The position numbers and the translations under genes were made by a program. Under the pieces are notes generated by a model, which was given only the letters and a program-made list of their open reading frames with translations, searched no databases and was not told the DNA's origin. Positions 41,155-50,327 of a stretch of DNA of 64,000 nucleotides are shown here, piece after piece (positions within the stretch are counted from its first letter, which is position 1; each line of letters opens with the position of its first letter). The DNA is from WHSW01 sp963749365 (lineage in GTDB: Bacteria; Actinomycetota; Thermoleophilia; Solirubrobacterales; 70-9), in assembly GCA_963749365.1 (NCBI GenBank), contig CAVVME010000004.1:62001-126000 (forward strand), in the 5' to 3' direction.

Positions 41155-42375
41155 TCAGAGCCAGCGCTCGTCGAGTCGCCTGACCACCGCTTCCGCGAGC
41201 CGGATCGCGTCGGCGAGCGTGCCGTAGTCGACGTTCTCGGGGGTGTCCGTCGGCCAGTGGTAGTTGGCGGGCTGCTTGAGCTCGGTCACCGAGCACACGG
41301 TCGCAGTCGGGTAGCCGGCGGCGAGTGGCTCGAGCCCGTCGGTGCCGTTGCGCAGCCGCAGGTTCGGCACCAGCTCGATCTCCAGATCCGCCGCCAGCCC
41401 GTCCAGCAGCGCCAGCGCCTCGGCCGGGTACTCGTGCATCCGCAAGAAGCCCTCGCCGCGGAGGACGTTCAGGGTCGGCGAGCCGACCGTGTCGACACAG
41501 AGGAAGAAGGTGCGCTCGCGCGGCAGCTCGTCGAAGTGGCGCTCGCCGAACGCCTTCATGCCCTCGCTGAACGACTCCTCTGCCCCGGTCGAGAGCAGGA
41601 TCACCCGGGTCGAGCGGGTCGGGTCGGCGAGCAGGCGCTCGGCGAGCGCGAGCAGCAAGACGACCGCGGTCGCGTTGTCGTTCGCTCCCGGGACCACCGC
41701 GCGGGCGCCGATCTCCGCCATCGAAGCCGCGTAGCCGGCCCCGAGCAGGGCGCCGGCGGCGCCGGCGGCGCGGCTGCCGGTGAGCGCCGAGGCGACCGCG
41801 AGCAGCGGCGAGGCGAGCAGCGGCCACATCAGCGGCGGGCTGGTGTCGAAGAGCGCGATCGGCAGCCTGGCGCGATCAAAGACCGCCTCGGGGATCGCCG
41901 GATTGAAGATCCAGCCCGAGTGAGCAGCGTCGTGATGGGCGGCGACGACAACCGTGCGCTCGGCGTCGGCGGGACCGAGCTCGCAGATCACGTTGTGGGT
42001 CAGTGACTGCGGCAGCCGGTGACGCAGCCGCCGCCCGCCCGGCGGGAACTCGTCGGCGAGGGCGGCCGCGGCGGCCGCCCCGAGGCCGGCCGCGAGCAGC
42101 CGGCGCCCACGCAGCCCCGCCATCCCCGCCACTGCCGCGGCGCCGGCGCCGAGACCGAGCGGCCACCAGTAGGTCCCGTGCGCGCGCTCGGTCTCGATCC
42201 TCGCCTCGGCACCGAGCCCGGCGAGGCGGTTGACGGCCCACTCGGCCGCCTCGCGCTCACCCTCGGAGGCCGACGGCCGCTCGATCGCCGCCAGCTCGCC
42301 GAGCCAGGACCGCAGTCGGCCCTCGTCGGCACTCGCGCCGGGCGGCGCCCCGGCCTCGGTCGTGGAGCTGCTCAT
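41155..42375 (-). CDS. M28-family metallopeptidase, membrane-anchored
   Basis: A 406-residue protein. After a soluble N-terminal arm (about 1-65) come hydrophobic segments WPLGLGAGAAAVAGMAGL and LLAAGLGAAAAAALA, and another near 190-230. The M28 zinc site is distributed as VVVAAHHDAAHSG, PGANDNATAVVLLLALAERL (given as PGANDNATAVV), TGAEESFSEG and DTPENVDY: His/Asp/Glu/Glu pattern of dinuclear aminopeptidases. TDTPENVDYGTLADA near the end is typical of M28. Membrane-linked M28 peptidases usually act on exported peptides. It is convergent with the AidB-like gene across the palindromic repeat. Confidence 0.82.
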   Translation of the reverse strand: MSSSTTEAGAPPGASADEGRLRSWLGELAAIERPSASEGEREAAEWAVNRLAGLGAEARIETERAHGTYWWPLGLGAGAAAVAGMAGLRGRRLLAAGLGAAAAAALADEFPPGGRRLRHRLPQSLTHNVICELGPADAERTVVVAAHHDAAHSGWIFNPAIPEAVFDRARLPIALFDTSPPLMWPLLASPLLAVASALTGSRAAGAAGALLGAGYAASMAEIGARAVVPGANDNATAVVLLLALAERLLADPTRSTRVILLSTGAEESFSEGMKAFGERHFDELPRERTFFLCVDTVGSPTLNVLRGEGFLRMHEYPAEALALLDGLAADLEIELVPNLRLRNGTDGLEPLAAGYPTATVCSVTELKQPANYHWPTDTPENVDYGTLADAIRLAEAVVRRLDERWL

Positions 42376-42434
42376 CGAGCCGCGAACGCTAGCGCGAGCT
42401 CAAGCCACTTCCGAGGACGGTCGATGTTCCTCGC

Positions 42435-43526
42435 GTGGAGCAGTTCACGCGCATCGTGCGCGATCAGGGCGCGGTCCGCACCCGGGTGCTCGGCCTCCTG
42501 ATGCTCGCCGGCGGGGGGCTGGCCGCGATCACGGTCGCGCTCCCCCCCGAGGCCGAGGGCTCGGACCCGGCGGTGCTGGTCTGCGGCGCGATCGCGGCGC
42601 TCGCCGGGGCCGGGCTGCTGGTCAGCCGCCGCGAGGTGCCGGGCTGGCTGATCGGTGCGATCGGGATCTTCGGCACCGGCCTGATCACGCTCGCGACCTA
42701 TGCCGGCGGAGGCGCCGACACCGGCACCGCGGACAACGAGGTGCTCTATGTCTGGGTCGGCCTGTTCGCGTTCTACTTTCTCCCCCTGCCGGCCGCGATG
42801 CTCCAGCTCGCGGCGGTCGGCGTCGCCTACGCCTGGCTGCTCTCCGCCCAGGGGACCCCGGCCAACGCCGCGGCGACCCAGTGGGTGGTCACGATCGGCA
42901 CCCTGCTCGTCGCCGGGATGGTGTTCGCGATGCTGCACAACTCGCTCGTCGGCCTCGTGCACGAGCTCGGCGAGCGGGCCAGGCTCGACGACCTGACCCG
43001 GCTGCTCAACCGCCACGCGCTCGAGGAACGTGCCGAGACCGAGTTCGCCCGCCTGGCGCGCGGCGCCGGGCCGCTCGCGGCGCTGGTCTGCGACATCGAC
43101 GGCTTCAAGACGGTCAACGACAGCCTCGGCCACCCCGCGGGCGACCAGGTGCTGAGGCGCGTCGCTCTGGTGCTCGAGCACGGGACCCGCGAGATCGACG
43201 CGGTCGCGCGGGTCGGCGGCGACGAGTTCGCCCTCCTGCTCCCCGACGTCACCGCCGCGGAGGCGCGCGGGGTCGCCGAGCGCCTGCGGCTCGCGGTTCG
43301 CCGCTCCGCCGGCGACATGCGGCTGCGGCTCTCGATCAGCATCGGGGTCGCGATCGGCCCGGCGAGCGGCGACGACCTCGCCGCCCTCTGGCAGGTCGCC
43401 GACCGGGCCATGTACGAGGCCAAGCGCAGCGGCGGCGACGCGGTCGGGCTCGCCGAGGCCGAGCCCGCGGGCGCGGCGGATGCCACGATCGTTTCCTCGA
43501 GCGGACTCACCCCGACCGAGGTCTAG
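42435..43526 (+). CDS. Membrane diguanylate cyclase (GGDEF)
   Basis: A 363-residue protein with about six membrane helices (residues 12-170) and a cytoplasmic GGDEF domain (about 180-345). ARVGGDEFALLLPD carries the intact active-site loop, and an RxxD inhibitory site (REID) lies five residues before it, so feedback inhibition by c-di-GMP is likely. DDLTRLLNRHALEERAETEF starts the catalytic domain as expected. It makes c-di-GMP from two GTP. The membrane part has no recognised sensor name. It is divergent from the M28 gene and is followed by a site-2 protease and a GGDEF-EAL gene. Confidence 0.9.
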   Translation: MEQFTRIVRDQGAVRTRVLGLLMLAGGGLAAITVALPPEAEGSDPAVLVCGAIAALAGAGLLVSRREVPGWLIGAIGIFGTGLITLATYAGGGADTGTADNEVLYVWVGLFAFYFLPLPAAMLQLAAVGVAYAWLLSAQGTPANAAATQWVVTIGTLLVAGMVFAMLHNSLVGLVHELGERARLDDLTRLLNRHALEERAETEFARLARGAGPLAALVCDIDGFKTVNDSLGHPAGDQVLRRVALVLEHGTREIDAVARVGGDEFALLLPDVTAAEARGVAERLRLAVRRSAGDMRLRLSISIGVAIGPASGDDLAALWQVADRAMYEAKRSGGDAVGLAEAEPAGAADATIVSSSGLTPTEV

Positions 43527-43581
43527 ACGGGTTGAGCGAGCGCGGGCCGGCGGCCCGGGCGGGCTGCCCGGCCCCGACGCC

Positions 43582-43587
43582 TACGAT
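43582..43587 (+). promoter_or_regulatory. -10 box of site-2 protease gene (leaderless)
   Basis: TACGAT is seven bases before the ATG at 43595. Confidence 0.5.
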
Positions 43588-43594
43588 TAGGCGC

Positions 43595-44794
43595 ATGCCG
43601 ACGAGCAGCCGCCTGACCCTGTTCCACGTCCGCGGGATCCGCGTCGGGGTCGACTACTCGTGGTTCCTGGTCCTCTTCCTCGCGATCATCTACCTCTCGG
43701 GCGTGTATCGCGACGTGCTCGGGGCCGAGAGCCCGGATTCGCAGCCCTACGTCCTCGCCGTGATCACGGCGCTCGCCTTCTTCGGCTCGATCCTGCTCCA
43801 CGAGCTCGGCCACGCGGTGGTCGCGGTCCGCAACGGGATCCCGATCTCGGACATCACGCTGTGGCTGTTCGGCGGCGTCGCCCGGATGACCCGCGACACG
43901 GACTCCGCCGGGACCGAGTTCAAGATCGCCGTCGCCGGACCGCTGGTGACCCTGATCATCGCCGCCGTCTGCTCGGGGCTCGGGATCGCGATCGCGGGCG
44001 GGGACGAGTTCTGGCAGGCGCTGACGGTCGAGCGCGGCGCGGATATCTCCGGCGCCCTGGCGGTGCTGAGCTGGCTCGCGAGCATCAACCTGCTGGTCCT
44101 GTTCTTCAACCTGATCCCGGCCTTCCCGCTGGACGGCGGCCGGATCGCGCGCGCGATCGCCTGGAAGCTGACCGGCGACCGCAACCGCGCCACCCGCTTC
44201 GCAGCCACCCTCGGTCAGGGGTTCTCATACCTGTTCGTCGCGCTCGGGCTTCTCTGGCTCGTGGCCGGCAACGTGATCGGGGGCATCTGGCTGGCGCTGA
44301 TCGGGTTCATCCTTGCCCAGTCCGCGCGGGGCTACTCGATCCAGTCGACGTTCTCACGCCGGATCGAGGGAATCAGGGTCGCCGACGTGATGGACCCCGA
44401 GCCGGTCGCGATCCCCGAGGCGACCAGCATCGAGAGAGCGATCGACGAGTACTTCCTCCGCTACCGCTGGCCCTGGTTCCCCGTCGTCGACGGCGCGGAG
44501 CGCTTCCGCGGCCTGATCGTGCGCGAGGTCGCCGACGCGATCCCGGAGAGCAACCGCGCGGCGCAGACGGTCGGCGAGGTGTTCGAGCTCGACGCCGGCG
44601 GCACCCTGCGCGTCCGTGCCGACGCACCACTCGAGTCGCTGCTCGGCAACGACGCCCTGCGCCGCCTCGGCGGCCTGGCGGCGGTCGACGGCGAGGGCCG
44701 CCTGCAGGGCGTGATCACCGCCGATCAGGTCGGCCGGGCGCTGCGCGACTCGCTCAGCAGCGAGGCTTCGCCGGATCCCGACGAGCGCCGCTAG
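43595..44794 (+). CDS. Site-2 protease (M50) with C-terminal CBS pair
   Basis: A 399-residue integral membrane zinc protease. The zinc motif HELGH is at residues 69-73 in SILLHELGHAVVAVRNG. The second signature NLIPAFPLDGGRIARAIAW holds the third ligand, Asp. Hydrophobic segments flank both. The C-terminal 150 residues form two CBS domains (VADVMDPEPVAIPEATSI, then FPVVDGAERFRGLIVRE and GEGRLQGVITADQVGRAL), which usually bind adenosine nucleotides and regulate the protease. The usual substrates are anti-sigma factors or other membrane proteins. ATG at 43595 is fixed by a -10 box seven bases upstream. Confidence 0.93.
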   Translation: MPTSSRLTLFHVRGIRVGVDYSWFLVLFLAIIYLSGVYRDVLGAESPDSQPYVLAVITALAFFGSILLHELGHAVVAVRNGIPISDITLWLFGGVARMTRDTDSAGTEFKIAVAGPLVTLIIAAVCSGLGIAIAGGDEFWQALTVERGADISGALAVLSWLASINLLVLFFNLIPAFPLDGGRIARAIAWKLTGDRNRATRFAATLGQGFSYLFVALGLLWLVAGNVIGGIWLALIGFILAQSARGYSIQSTFSRRIEGIRVADVMDPEPVAIPEATSIERAIDEYFLRYRWPWFPVVDGAERFRGLIVREVADAIPESNRAAQTVGEVFELDAGGTLRVRADAPLESLLGNDALRRLGGLAAVDGEGRLQGVITADQVGRALRDSLSSEASPDPDERR

Positions 44795-44871
44795 AACGCC
44801 CCGCACGGGCGCTCTCTCGCGCCTGGATTGCGGTCCCTCAAGCTGAGCGCGCCGAGGGCCGACTAGTAGTG

Positions 44872-47145
44872 ATGAACGTGGAAGCGGATCGCGAGCTCAA
44901 TCGGCGTCCCGACGCGCAACCGTCGCTGCCCAGCGGCCTCGACGAGGCAGCCGTCGAGATCGACGGCGACGGTCGCGTGCTCGCCACCAACCCCGCCGCC
45001 CGGGAGCTGCTCAGCGGCAACCAGCCGACCGTAGTCGTCGTCGGCGACCCGGCGGCGCGGGCGACCGAGCTGGCGCGCCACGAGCGGATCGCCGCCCAGC
45101 TCGCCGACGCCGAGCTGATCGCCGGGATCGCGATCTGGGAGTGGGACGTGCTCAACGACGAGGTCACCTGGTCACCGGCGATGTACCGGTGCTTCGGCTA
45201 TCAGCCCGGCGGGGTCAAGCCCAGCTTCGAGCTCTGGCTGCGCGGGATCCATCCCGACGATCGTGAGCGCTGCGTGGCGCGGGTCGAGGACGCGGTCGCC
45301 GCAGGCACCGGGTACGAGTTCGAGCACCGAGCGATCCATCCGGACGGCACGACGGTGCACCTGCACTGCCGCGGTGACGTCCGAACCGACGCCTCAGGGG
45401 CGGCGGTCAGGGTCGTCGGCGCGAGCCAGGACGTCACCCAGCGGGTAGCCCAGCAGGGCGCCCTCGACCGCCTCGCCCGCCAGCGCGAGGCGATCCTCGA
45501 CGCGGCCGGCGAGGGCATCTGCGGCCTCGACCCGGAAGGCCGGATCACGTTCGCAAACCCCGCCGCCGCGACGATCCTCGGACGGACGATCGGCGAGCTC
45601 GGCGGGGCCCGCCTGGCCGACTTCGTGCATACCGCCGGTGGCGGCGACGGGGACCCGTTCGCGAGCGCGCTGCGCGAGGGCGTCTCCACCTCCGACCAGA
45701 GCGCGACCTTCCAGCGCGCCGACGAATCCACCCTCGCCGTCGACCTGCTCTGCAATCCGATCCGGGAGGGCGATCGGGTCGTCGGGGCGGTGGTGACGAT
45801 GAAGGACGCGACCGAACGGCGCCGGTTCGAGGACCAGCTCGCCTATCTCGCCGATCACGACGCGCTCACGGGCCTGCTCAACCGCCGCCGCTTCGAACAG
45901 GAGCTGGCGCTCCAGGTCGCCTATGCCGACCGCTACGAGGCCAGCCTCTCGGTCCTGCAGATCGACCTCGACGGGTTCAAGGACGTCAACGACACCCGCG
46001 GCCATCGGGTCGGCGACGACCTGATCTGCTCGATCGGGCGCCTGCTCAGCGAGCGACTGCGCAAGGGCGACGTCGTCGCCAGGATCGGCGGCGACGAGTT
46101 CGCGGTCCTGCTTCCGGCGACCGACGGAGCCGCCGGCGCGGAGGCGGCCGAGGAGGTGCGGACCGCGATCGGCGGCATCCCGCACATCGCGGGCGGCAGG
46201 CCGGTGCGGATCACGGCGAGCATCGGCGTGGCGACGGTCGGCGACGATGCGGGCGACGCTCAGGATCTGCTCACGAACGCCGACCTGGCGATGTACGACG
46301 CCAAGGACGCGGGACGCGACCGCGTCGCGCGCTATGTCGCCGCACGGCGCGGACGCGAGCGCGCCGCCGAGCGCTTCGCCTGGGTCTCTCGACTGCGCCA
46401 GGCACTCGACGAGGACGGGTTCGAGCTCTTCGCCCAGCCGATCCGCGCGGTCGGCGAAGAGCGCCCGTCGCAGTTCGAGATGCTGCTGCGGATGCGGCTC
46501 GAGGACGGCTCGCTGGCGCTGCCGGGTTCCTTCCTGCCGACCGCCGAGCGCCACAGCCTGATCCGGGCGGTCGACCGCTGGGTAGTCGCGCGCTCGCTCG
46601 AGATCGCCGCCGGGGTCGACGACGAGGACGAGCCGGCCCGGTTCGAGATCAACCTCTCCGGCCACTCGATCGGCGACGTCGATCTGCCCGGGTTCATCGC
46701 CGAGCAGATCGAGCAGGCCGGCGTCGATCCCTCGCGGATCATCTTCGAGATGACCGAGACGGCGGCGATCGACAGCCTGCACGGCGCACGCCATTTCGCC
46801 GCCAGCCTGCGCGAGCTGGGCTGCAAGTTCGCCCTCGACGACTTCGGCTCGGGGTTCAGCTCCTTCGTCTACCTCAAGCACCTGCCGATCGACTTCGTCA
46901 AGATCGACGGCGACTTCGTCCGCGGTCTCGCAACCAGCACCTCGGACAGGCTGTTCGTGCAGGCGATCGTCGCGATCGCGCGCGGCCTCGGCAAGCAGAC
47001 GATCGCCGAGTTCGTCGAGGACCCCGAAACCGCCGAAGTGCTCGCCGAGCTCGGGGTCGACTACCTGCAGGGCCTCCACATCGGCGCCCCGCTGCCGGTC
47101 GAGGACGCGCTCGCGTCGGCGCGCCTGCTCGCGCCAACGGCCTGA
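44872..47145 (+). CDS. PAS-GGDEF-EAL c-di-GMP signalling protein
   Basis: About 757 residues, cytoplasmic. Two PAS-like domains (about 75-200 and 210-325; the first has the PAC-like GTTVHLHCRGDVRTDASGA region) precede a GGDEF domain (about 340-490) and an EAL domain (about 500-757). RIGGDEFAVLLP is intact, with an RxxD inhibitory site (RKGD) five residues before. The EAL motif is EML in FEMLLRMRL, and other phosphodiesterase residues are present: EINLSG, FEMTETAA, LDDFGSGFS, VKIDGDF, and IAEFVEDPE. So both making and breaking of c-di-GMP seem possible. The ATG is near a TAGTAG box; GTG at 44878 is also possible. Confidence 0.9.
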   Translation: MNVEADRELNRRPDAQPSLPSGLDEAAVEIDGDGRVLATNPAARELLSGNQPTVVVVGDPAARATELARHERIAAQLADAELIAGIAIWEWDVLNDEVTWSPAMYRCFGYQPGGVKPSFELWLRGIHPDDRERCVARVEDAVAAGTGYEFEHRAIHPDGTTVHLHCRGDVRTDASGAAVRVVGASQDVTQRVAQQGALDRLARQREAILDAAGEGICGLDPEGRITFANPAAATILGRTIGELGGARLADFVHTAGGGDGDPFASALREGVSTSDQSATFQRADESTLAVDLLCNPIREGDRVVGAVVTMKDATERRRFEDQLAYLADHDALTGLLNRRRFEQELALQVAYADRYEASLSVLQIDLDGFKDVNDTRGHRVGDDLICSIGRLLSERLRKGDVVARIGGDEFAVLLPATDGAAGAEAAEEVRTAIGGIPHIAGGRPVRITASIGVATVGDDAGDAQDLLTNADLAMYDAKDAGRDRVARYVAARRGRERAAERFAWVSRLRQALDEDGFELFAQPIRAVGEERPSQFEMLLRMRLEDGSLALPGSFLPTAERHSLIRAVDRWVVARSLEIAAGVDDEDEPARFEINLSGHSIGDVDLPGFIAEQIEQAGVDPSRIIFEMTETAAIDSLHGARHFAASLRELGCKFALDDFGSGFSSFVYLKHLPIDFVKIDGDFVRGLATSTSDRLFVQAIVAIARGLGKQTIAEFVEDPETAEVLAELGVDYLQGLHIGAPLPVEDALASARLLAPTA

Positions 47146-47346
47146 GCCCCCGCGCCCTCCGGGCCGCTGCGCTCGATAGATAGGATCGGCCCGTGCCTGG
47201 CGACACCGCGCGTCACACCATCCGCACCCCGGCGGCTGCAAACGCTTCGCCGGCATCGTCCTCGGACTTGCCCTGCAGACGAGGGCTGCGTCCTGCGTCC
47301 TGCCCGGCTCGGTTTCGCTCGCCTGGGCACGAATGGATAACGCACG

Positions 47347-49035
47347 ATGCCGCGGCATGACGTATTGGTGATCGGCGCGGGACTCGCCGGGCAGCGGGCG
47401 GCGCTCGCCGCGGCCGAGCAGGGCGTCTCGGTCGGCATCGTCTCCAAGGTGCATCCGGTCCGCTCACACTCCAACGCCGCCCAGGGCGGGATCAACGCGG
47501 CGCTCAACCCCGACGACTCATGGGAGTCGCATGCCTTCGACACGGTCAAGGGCTCGGACTACCTCGGCGACCAGGACGCGATCGAGATCATGTGCCGCGA
47601 GGCCCCCGAGGAGATCCTTCACCTCGAGCACCTCGGGGTCCCGTTTCACCGCAACGAGGAGGGGCTGCTCGGGACCCGCGCCTTCGGCGGCGCCTCGCAG
47701 GCGCGCACCTACTACGTCGCAGACATCACCGGCCAGGCGATCATGCACGTGCTCTACGAGCAGCTGATGAAGCACTCCGACGTGGTCGACCGCTACGAGG
47801 AGTACTTCACCACCTCGCTCGCGCTCGACGACGCCGGCAACTGCGTCGGCGCGGTCCTGCGCAGCGTCCGCGACGGCTCGATGGAGCTGTTCGAGGCGAA
47901 GAACGTGATCCTCGCCACCGGCGGCAACGGCCAGGCCTGGCAGCCGACCACGAACGCTCTGATCTGCACCGGCGACGGGATCGCGATGGCCTACCGGGTC
48001 GGCGCCCCGCTGATGGACATGGAGATGATCCAGTACCACCCGACGACGCTCGCCGGCAAGGGCTTCTTGATCACCGAGGGAGCGCGCGGCGAGGGCGCCC
48101 ACCTGCTCAACGCGCAGGGCGAGCGGTTCATGGAGCGCTACGCGCCGAACAAGATGGAGCTCGCCTCGCGCGACGTCGTCTCGCGCGCCGAGCAGACCGA
48201 GATCAACGAGGGGCGCGGGTTCCCCGACGGGACCGTGGCCCTCGACATCACGGTCGTGCCGCGCAAGCGCATCCACGAGGCGCTGCGCGAGATCGTGCTC
48301 GTCGGGCGCGACTTCGCCGGCGTCGACATCACCCGCGAGCCGATCCACATCAAGCCGGGCAACCACTACACGATGGGCGGCGTGAAGACCGACTCCGACG
48401 GTGCCACCGAGATCCCCGGCCTCTATGCGGCCGGCGAGTGCGCCTGCGTCTCGGTCCACGGCGGCAATCGGCTCGGCGCCAACTCGCTGCTCGACACGCT
48501 GATCTTCGGCCGCCGCGCCGGCCTGCACGCCGCCAACCGCGCAAAGCAGGTCGAGTCCGGGCGACCGGCCGCCGCGGCGCTCGCCGACGAGCAACGGATG
48601 ATCGAGGAGCTGATCGGCCGCGAGCGCGGTTCCGGGCGCCGGGTCTCGGAGATCCGCAAGGAGCTCGGTCAGACGCTGGACCGCTACGTCGCCGTCTTCC
48701 GCGAGGATGACGGGATCCGCCAGGCGCTGGAGATCGTCAAACGACTGAAGCAGGAGGCGGCCGCCGCCTACATCGACGACCGCGGATCGATCTTCAACCA
48801 GGACGTGCTCGGGGCGATCGAGCTCGGCTACATGCTCGACTGCGCGGAGTGCGCTTGCGTCGGCGCGCTCGAGCGCACCGAGAGCCGCGGGGCACAGTTC
48901 CGCACCGACTTCCCGGAGCGAAACGACGATGAGTGGCTGCGGCACATCGACCTGAAGCTGAACGGCGACGGGCCGGAGATCAGCTACTCGGACGTGACGA
49001 TCACCGAGTGGCAGCCGATGGAGAGGACGTACTGA
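47347..49035 (+). CDS. sdhA: Succinate dehydrogenase/fumarate reductase flavoprotein subunit
   Basis: A 562-residue FAD subunit of complex II that oxidises succinate to fumarate. It begins with VLVIGAGLAGQRAALAAAEQ (FAD-binding) and PVRSHSNAAQGGINAAL, where H41 is the expected covalent FAD histidine. ATGGNGQAWQPT, VHGGNRLGANSLLDTLIFGR and a C-terminal PFxxR-like region complete the family. Residues for substrate (HPTT, ITEGARGEG, NRLGAN) are present. The mRNA region before it (47146-47346) has no other gene. It is followed by the iron-sulfur subunit 49 bases downstream, across a short gap with a separate TAGGGT box. Confidence 0.96.
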   Translation: MPRHDVLVIGAGLAGQRAALAAAEQGVSVGIVSKVHPVRSHSNAAQGGINAALNPDDSWESHAFDTVKGSDYLGDQDAIEIMCREAPEEILHLEHLGVPFHRNEEGLLGTRAFGGASQARTYYVADITGQAIMHVLYEQLMKHSDVVDRYEEYFTTSLALDDAGNCVGAVLRSVRDGSMELFEAKNVILATGGNGQAWQPTTNALICTGDGIAMAYRVGAPLMDMEMIQYHPTTLAGKGFLITEGARGEGAHLLNAQGERFMERYAPNKMELASRDVVSRAEQTEINEGRGFPDGTVALDITVVPRKRIHEALREIVLVGRDFAGVDITREPIHIKPGNHYTMGGVKTDSDGATEIPGLYAAGECACVSVHGGNRLGANSLLDTLIFGRRAGLHAANRAKQVESGRPAAAALADEQRMIEELIGRERGSGRRVSEIRKELGQTLDRYVAVFREDDGIRQALEIVKRLKQEAAAAYIDDRGSIFNQDVLGAIELGYMLDCAECACVGALERTESRGAQFRTDFPERNDDEWLRHIDLKLNGDGPEISYSDVTITEWQPMERTY

Positions 49036-49084
49036 TGTCGGCGCTCGTCGCTCGCCGCTCGCCGCTCGGTAGGGTCGAGCGCTG

Positions 49085-50275
49085 ATGCCCGAGACGCAGG
49101 AGTACACGCTCAAGGTGCGCCGCTTTTCGCCCGAGACGGGCGAGGGGCCCTACTGGGAGCAGTTCGAGGTCGAGCTCGACCCGACGCTCTCGGTCCTCGA
49201 CGGGCTGCTGCAGGCCAAGGATCGCGACGACGGCTCGCTCTCGGTGCGCTGCTCGTGCAGGGCCGCGATCTGCGGCTCGTGCGGAGTGAAGATCAACGGC
49301 CGCTCGACCCTCGCCTGCCTGACCCAGATCGGCGAGGCCCACGAAACCGCGAATCGGACAAGGGGAGCCTCGGAGGACGGCGACACGCCCGGACGCGAAG
49401 CGGAGGACGTGGCGCCAATAGTGGTCGAGCCGATGGGCAACATGCCCGTGGTCAAGGACCTGGTCACGGACATGGAGTCGACCCACTGGACGAAGATCCG
49501 CCGGGTCACCCCGTGGCTGCTCGACGACGGCGACCCGCCCGAGCGCGAGCGCGTCGTCCCGCCGGAGTCGATGGTCGACATCACGCAGACGATCGCCTGC
49601 ATCCAGTGCGGCGCCTGCGTCTCGGCCTGCCTCTCGATGGAGGTCGACCCCGACTTCATCGGTCCGGCGGCACTCGCCAAGGCCTACCGCTTCGTCGGCG
49701 ACCCGCGCGACGTCGAGAGCCGCGAGCGCCTCCACGACCTCGCTCAGGACCCGCACGGGATCTACGACTGCACCCACTGCTTCGCCTGCGTCGACGCCTG
49801 CCCGAAGGGGGTGGCGCCGATGGACCAGATCATGCGGCTGCGCCGCCACGCCGGCGAGCAGGAGATCGACGACCGAAACCACGGCCACAACCATGAGCAC
49901 GCGTTCGTCGAGATCATCCGCAAGAAGGGGACGCTCGACGAGTCACTGCTGCTGCAGGAGTCCTACGCGCCGGGCCTCAAGGGCAAGCTGATGCCGAGGC
50001 ACGGGGCGCTCAAGGGCCTGATCGGGTCGATCCCGACCGCGATCCGGGGCCTTCGCAGCGGCAAGATGCGCTCGCTGCCGAAGCTGATCCCGGGCATCCA
50101 CCCGAAGCTGCCCGACGACGCGCAGGAGCGGGTCGAGGCGATCTACGAGCACGCCGAGGAGCACCGCACCGAGCTCAACCTCTACATCGCCGGCGAGGAG
50201 GACGTCGAGCCCGAGCCCGACGAGGAGGAGCTGAGCCAGCCCGAGGTCTCCGCCGGGCCGAAGGGCAACGAATGA
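49085..50275 (+). CDS. sdhB: Succinate dehydrogenase iron-sulfur subunit with C-terminal extension
   Basis: A 396-residue iron-sulfur subunit. The plant-type 2Fe-2S site is CSCRAAICGSCG with a fourth Cys in TLACLTQIG. The bacterial ferredoxin-type cysteines are CIQCGACVSAC and CTHCFACVDAC followed by PKGV. An extra acidic stretch of about 25 residues (ETANRTRGASEDGDTPGRE region) separates the 2Fe-2S site from the PMGNMPVVKDLV core. About 130 residues follow the last cysteines, including HGHNHEHAF, longer than classical SdhB. A TAGGGT box is nine bases before the ATG, so it may also be transcribed on its own. It links SdhA to the CCG-domain protein. Confidence 0.93.
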   Translation: MPETQEYTLKVRRFSPETGEGPYWEQFEVELDPTLSVLDGLLQAKDRDDGSLSVRCSCRAAICGSCGVKINGRSTLACLTQIGEAHETANRTRGASEDGDTPGREAEDVAPIVVEPMGNMPVVKDLVTDMESTHWTKIRRVTPWLLDDGDPPERERVVPPESMVDITQTIACIQCGACVSACLSMEVDPDFIGPAALAKAYRFVGDPRDVESRERLHDLAQDPHGIYDCTHCFACVDACPKGVAPMDQIMRLRRHAGEQEIDDRNHGHNHEHAFVEIIRKKGTLDESLLLQESYAPGLKGKLMPRHGALKGLIGSIPTAIRGLRSGKMRSLPKLIPGIHPKLPDDAQERVEAIYEHAEEHRTELNLYIAGEEDVEPEPDEEELSQPEVSAGPKGNE

Positions 50276-50327
50276 TGAACACCTACTTCCGGCACATGCT
50301 GCTTTCGCCGCTAAAGCGGCTCACGAG

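Noticed and set aside
47146..47346. A short open frame before sdhA that could be a membrane anchor
   Set aside because: The translated frames are basic or Pro/Ser-rich with no hydrophobic segment, no ribosome site and no conserved motif.
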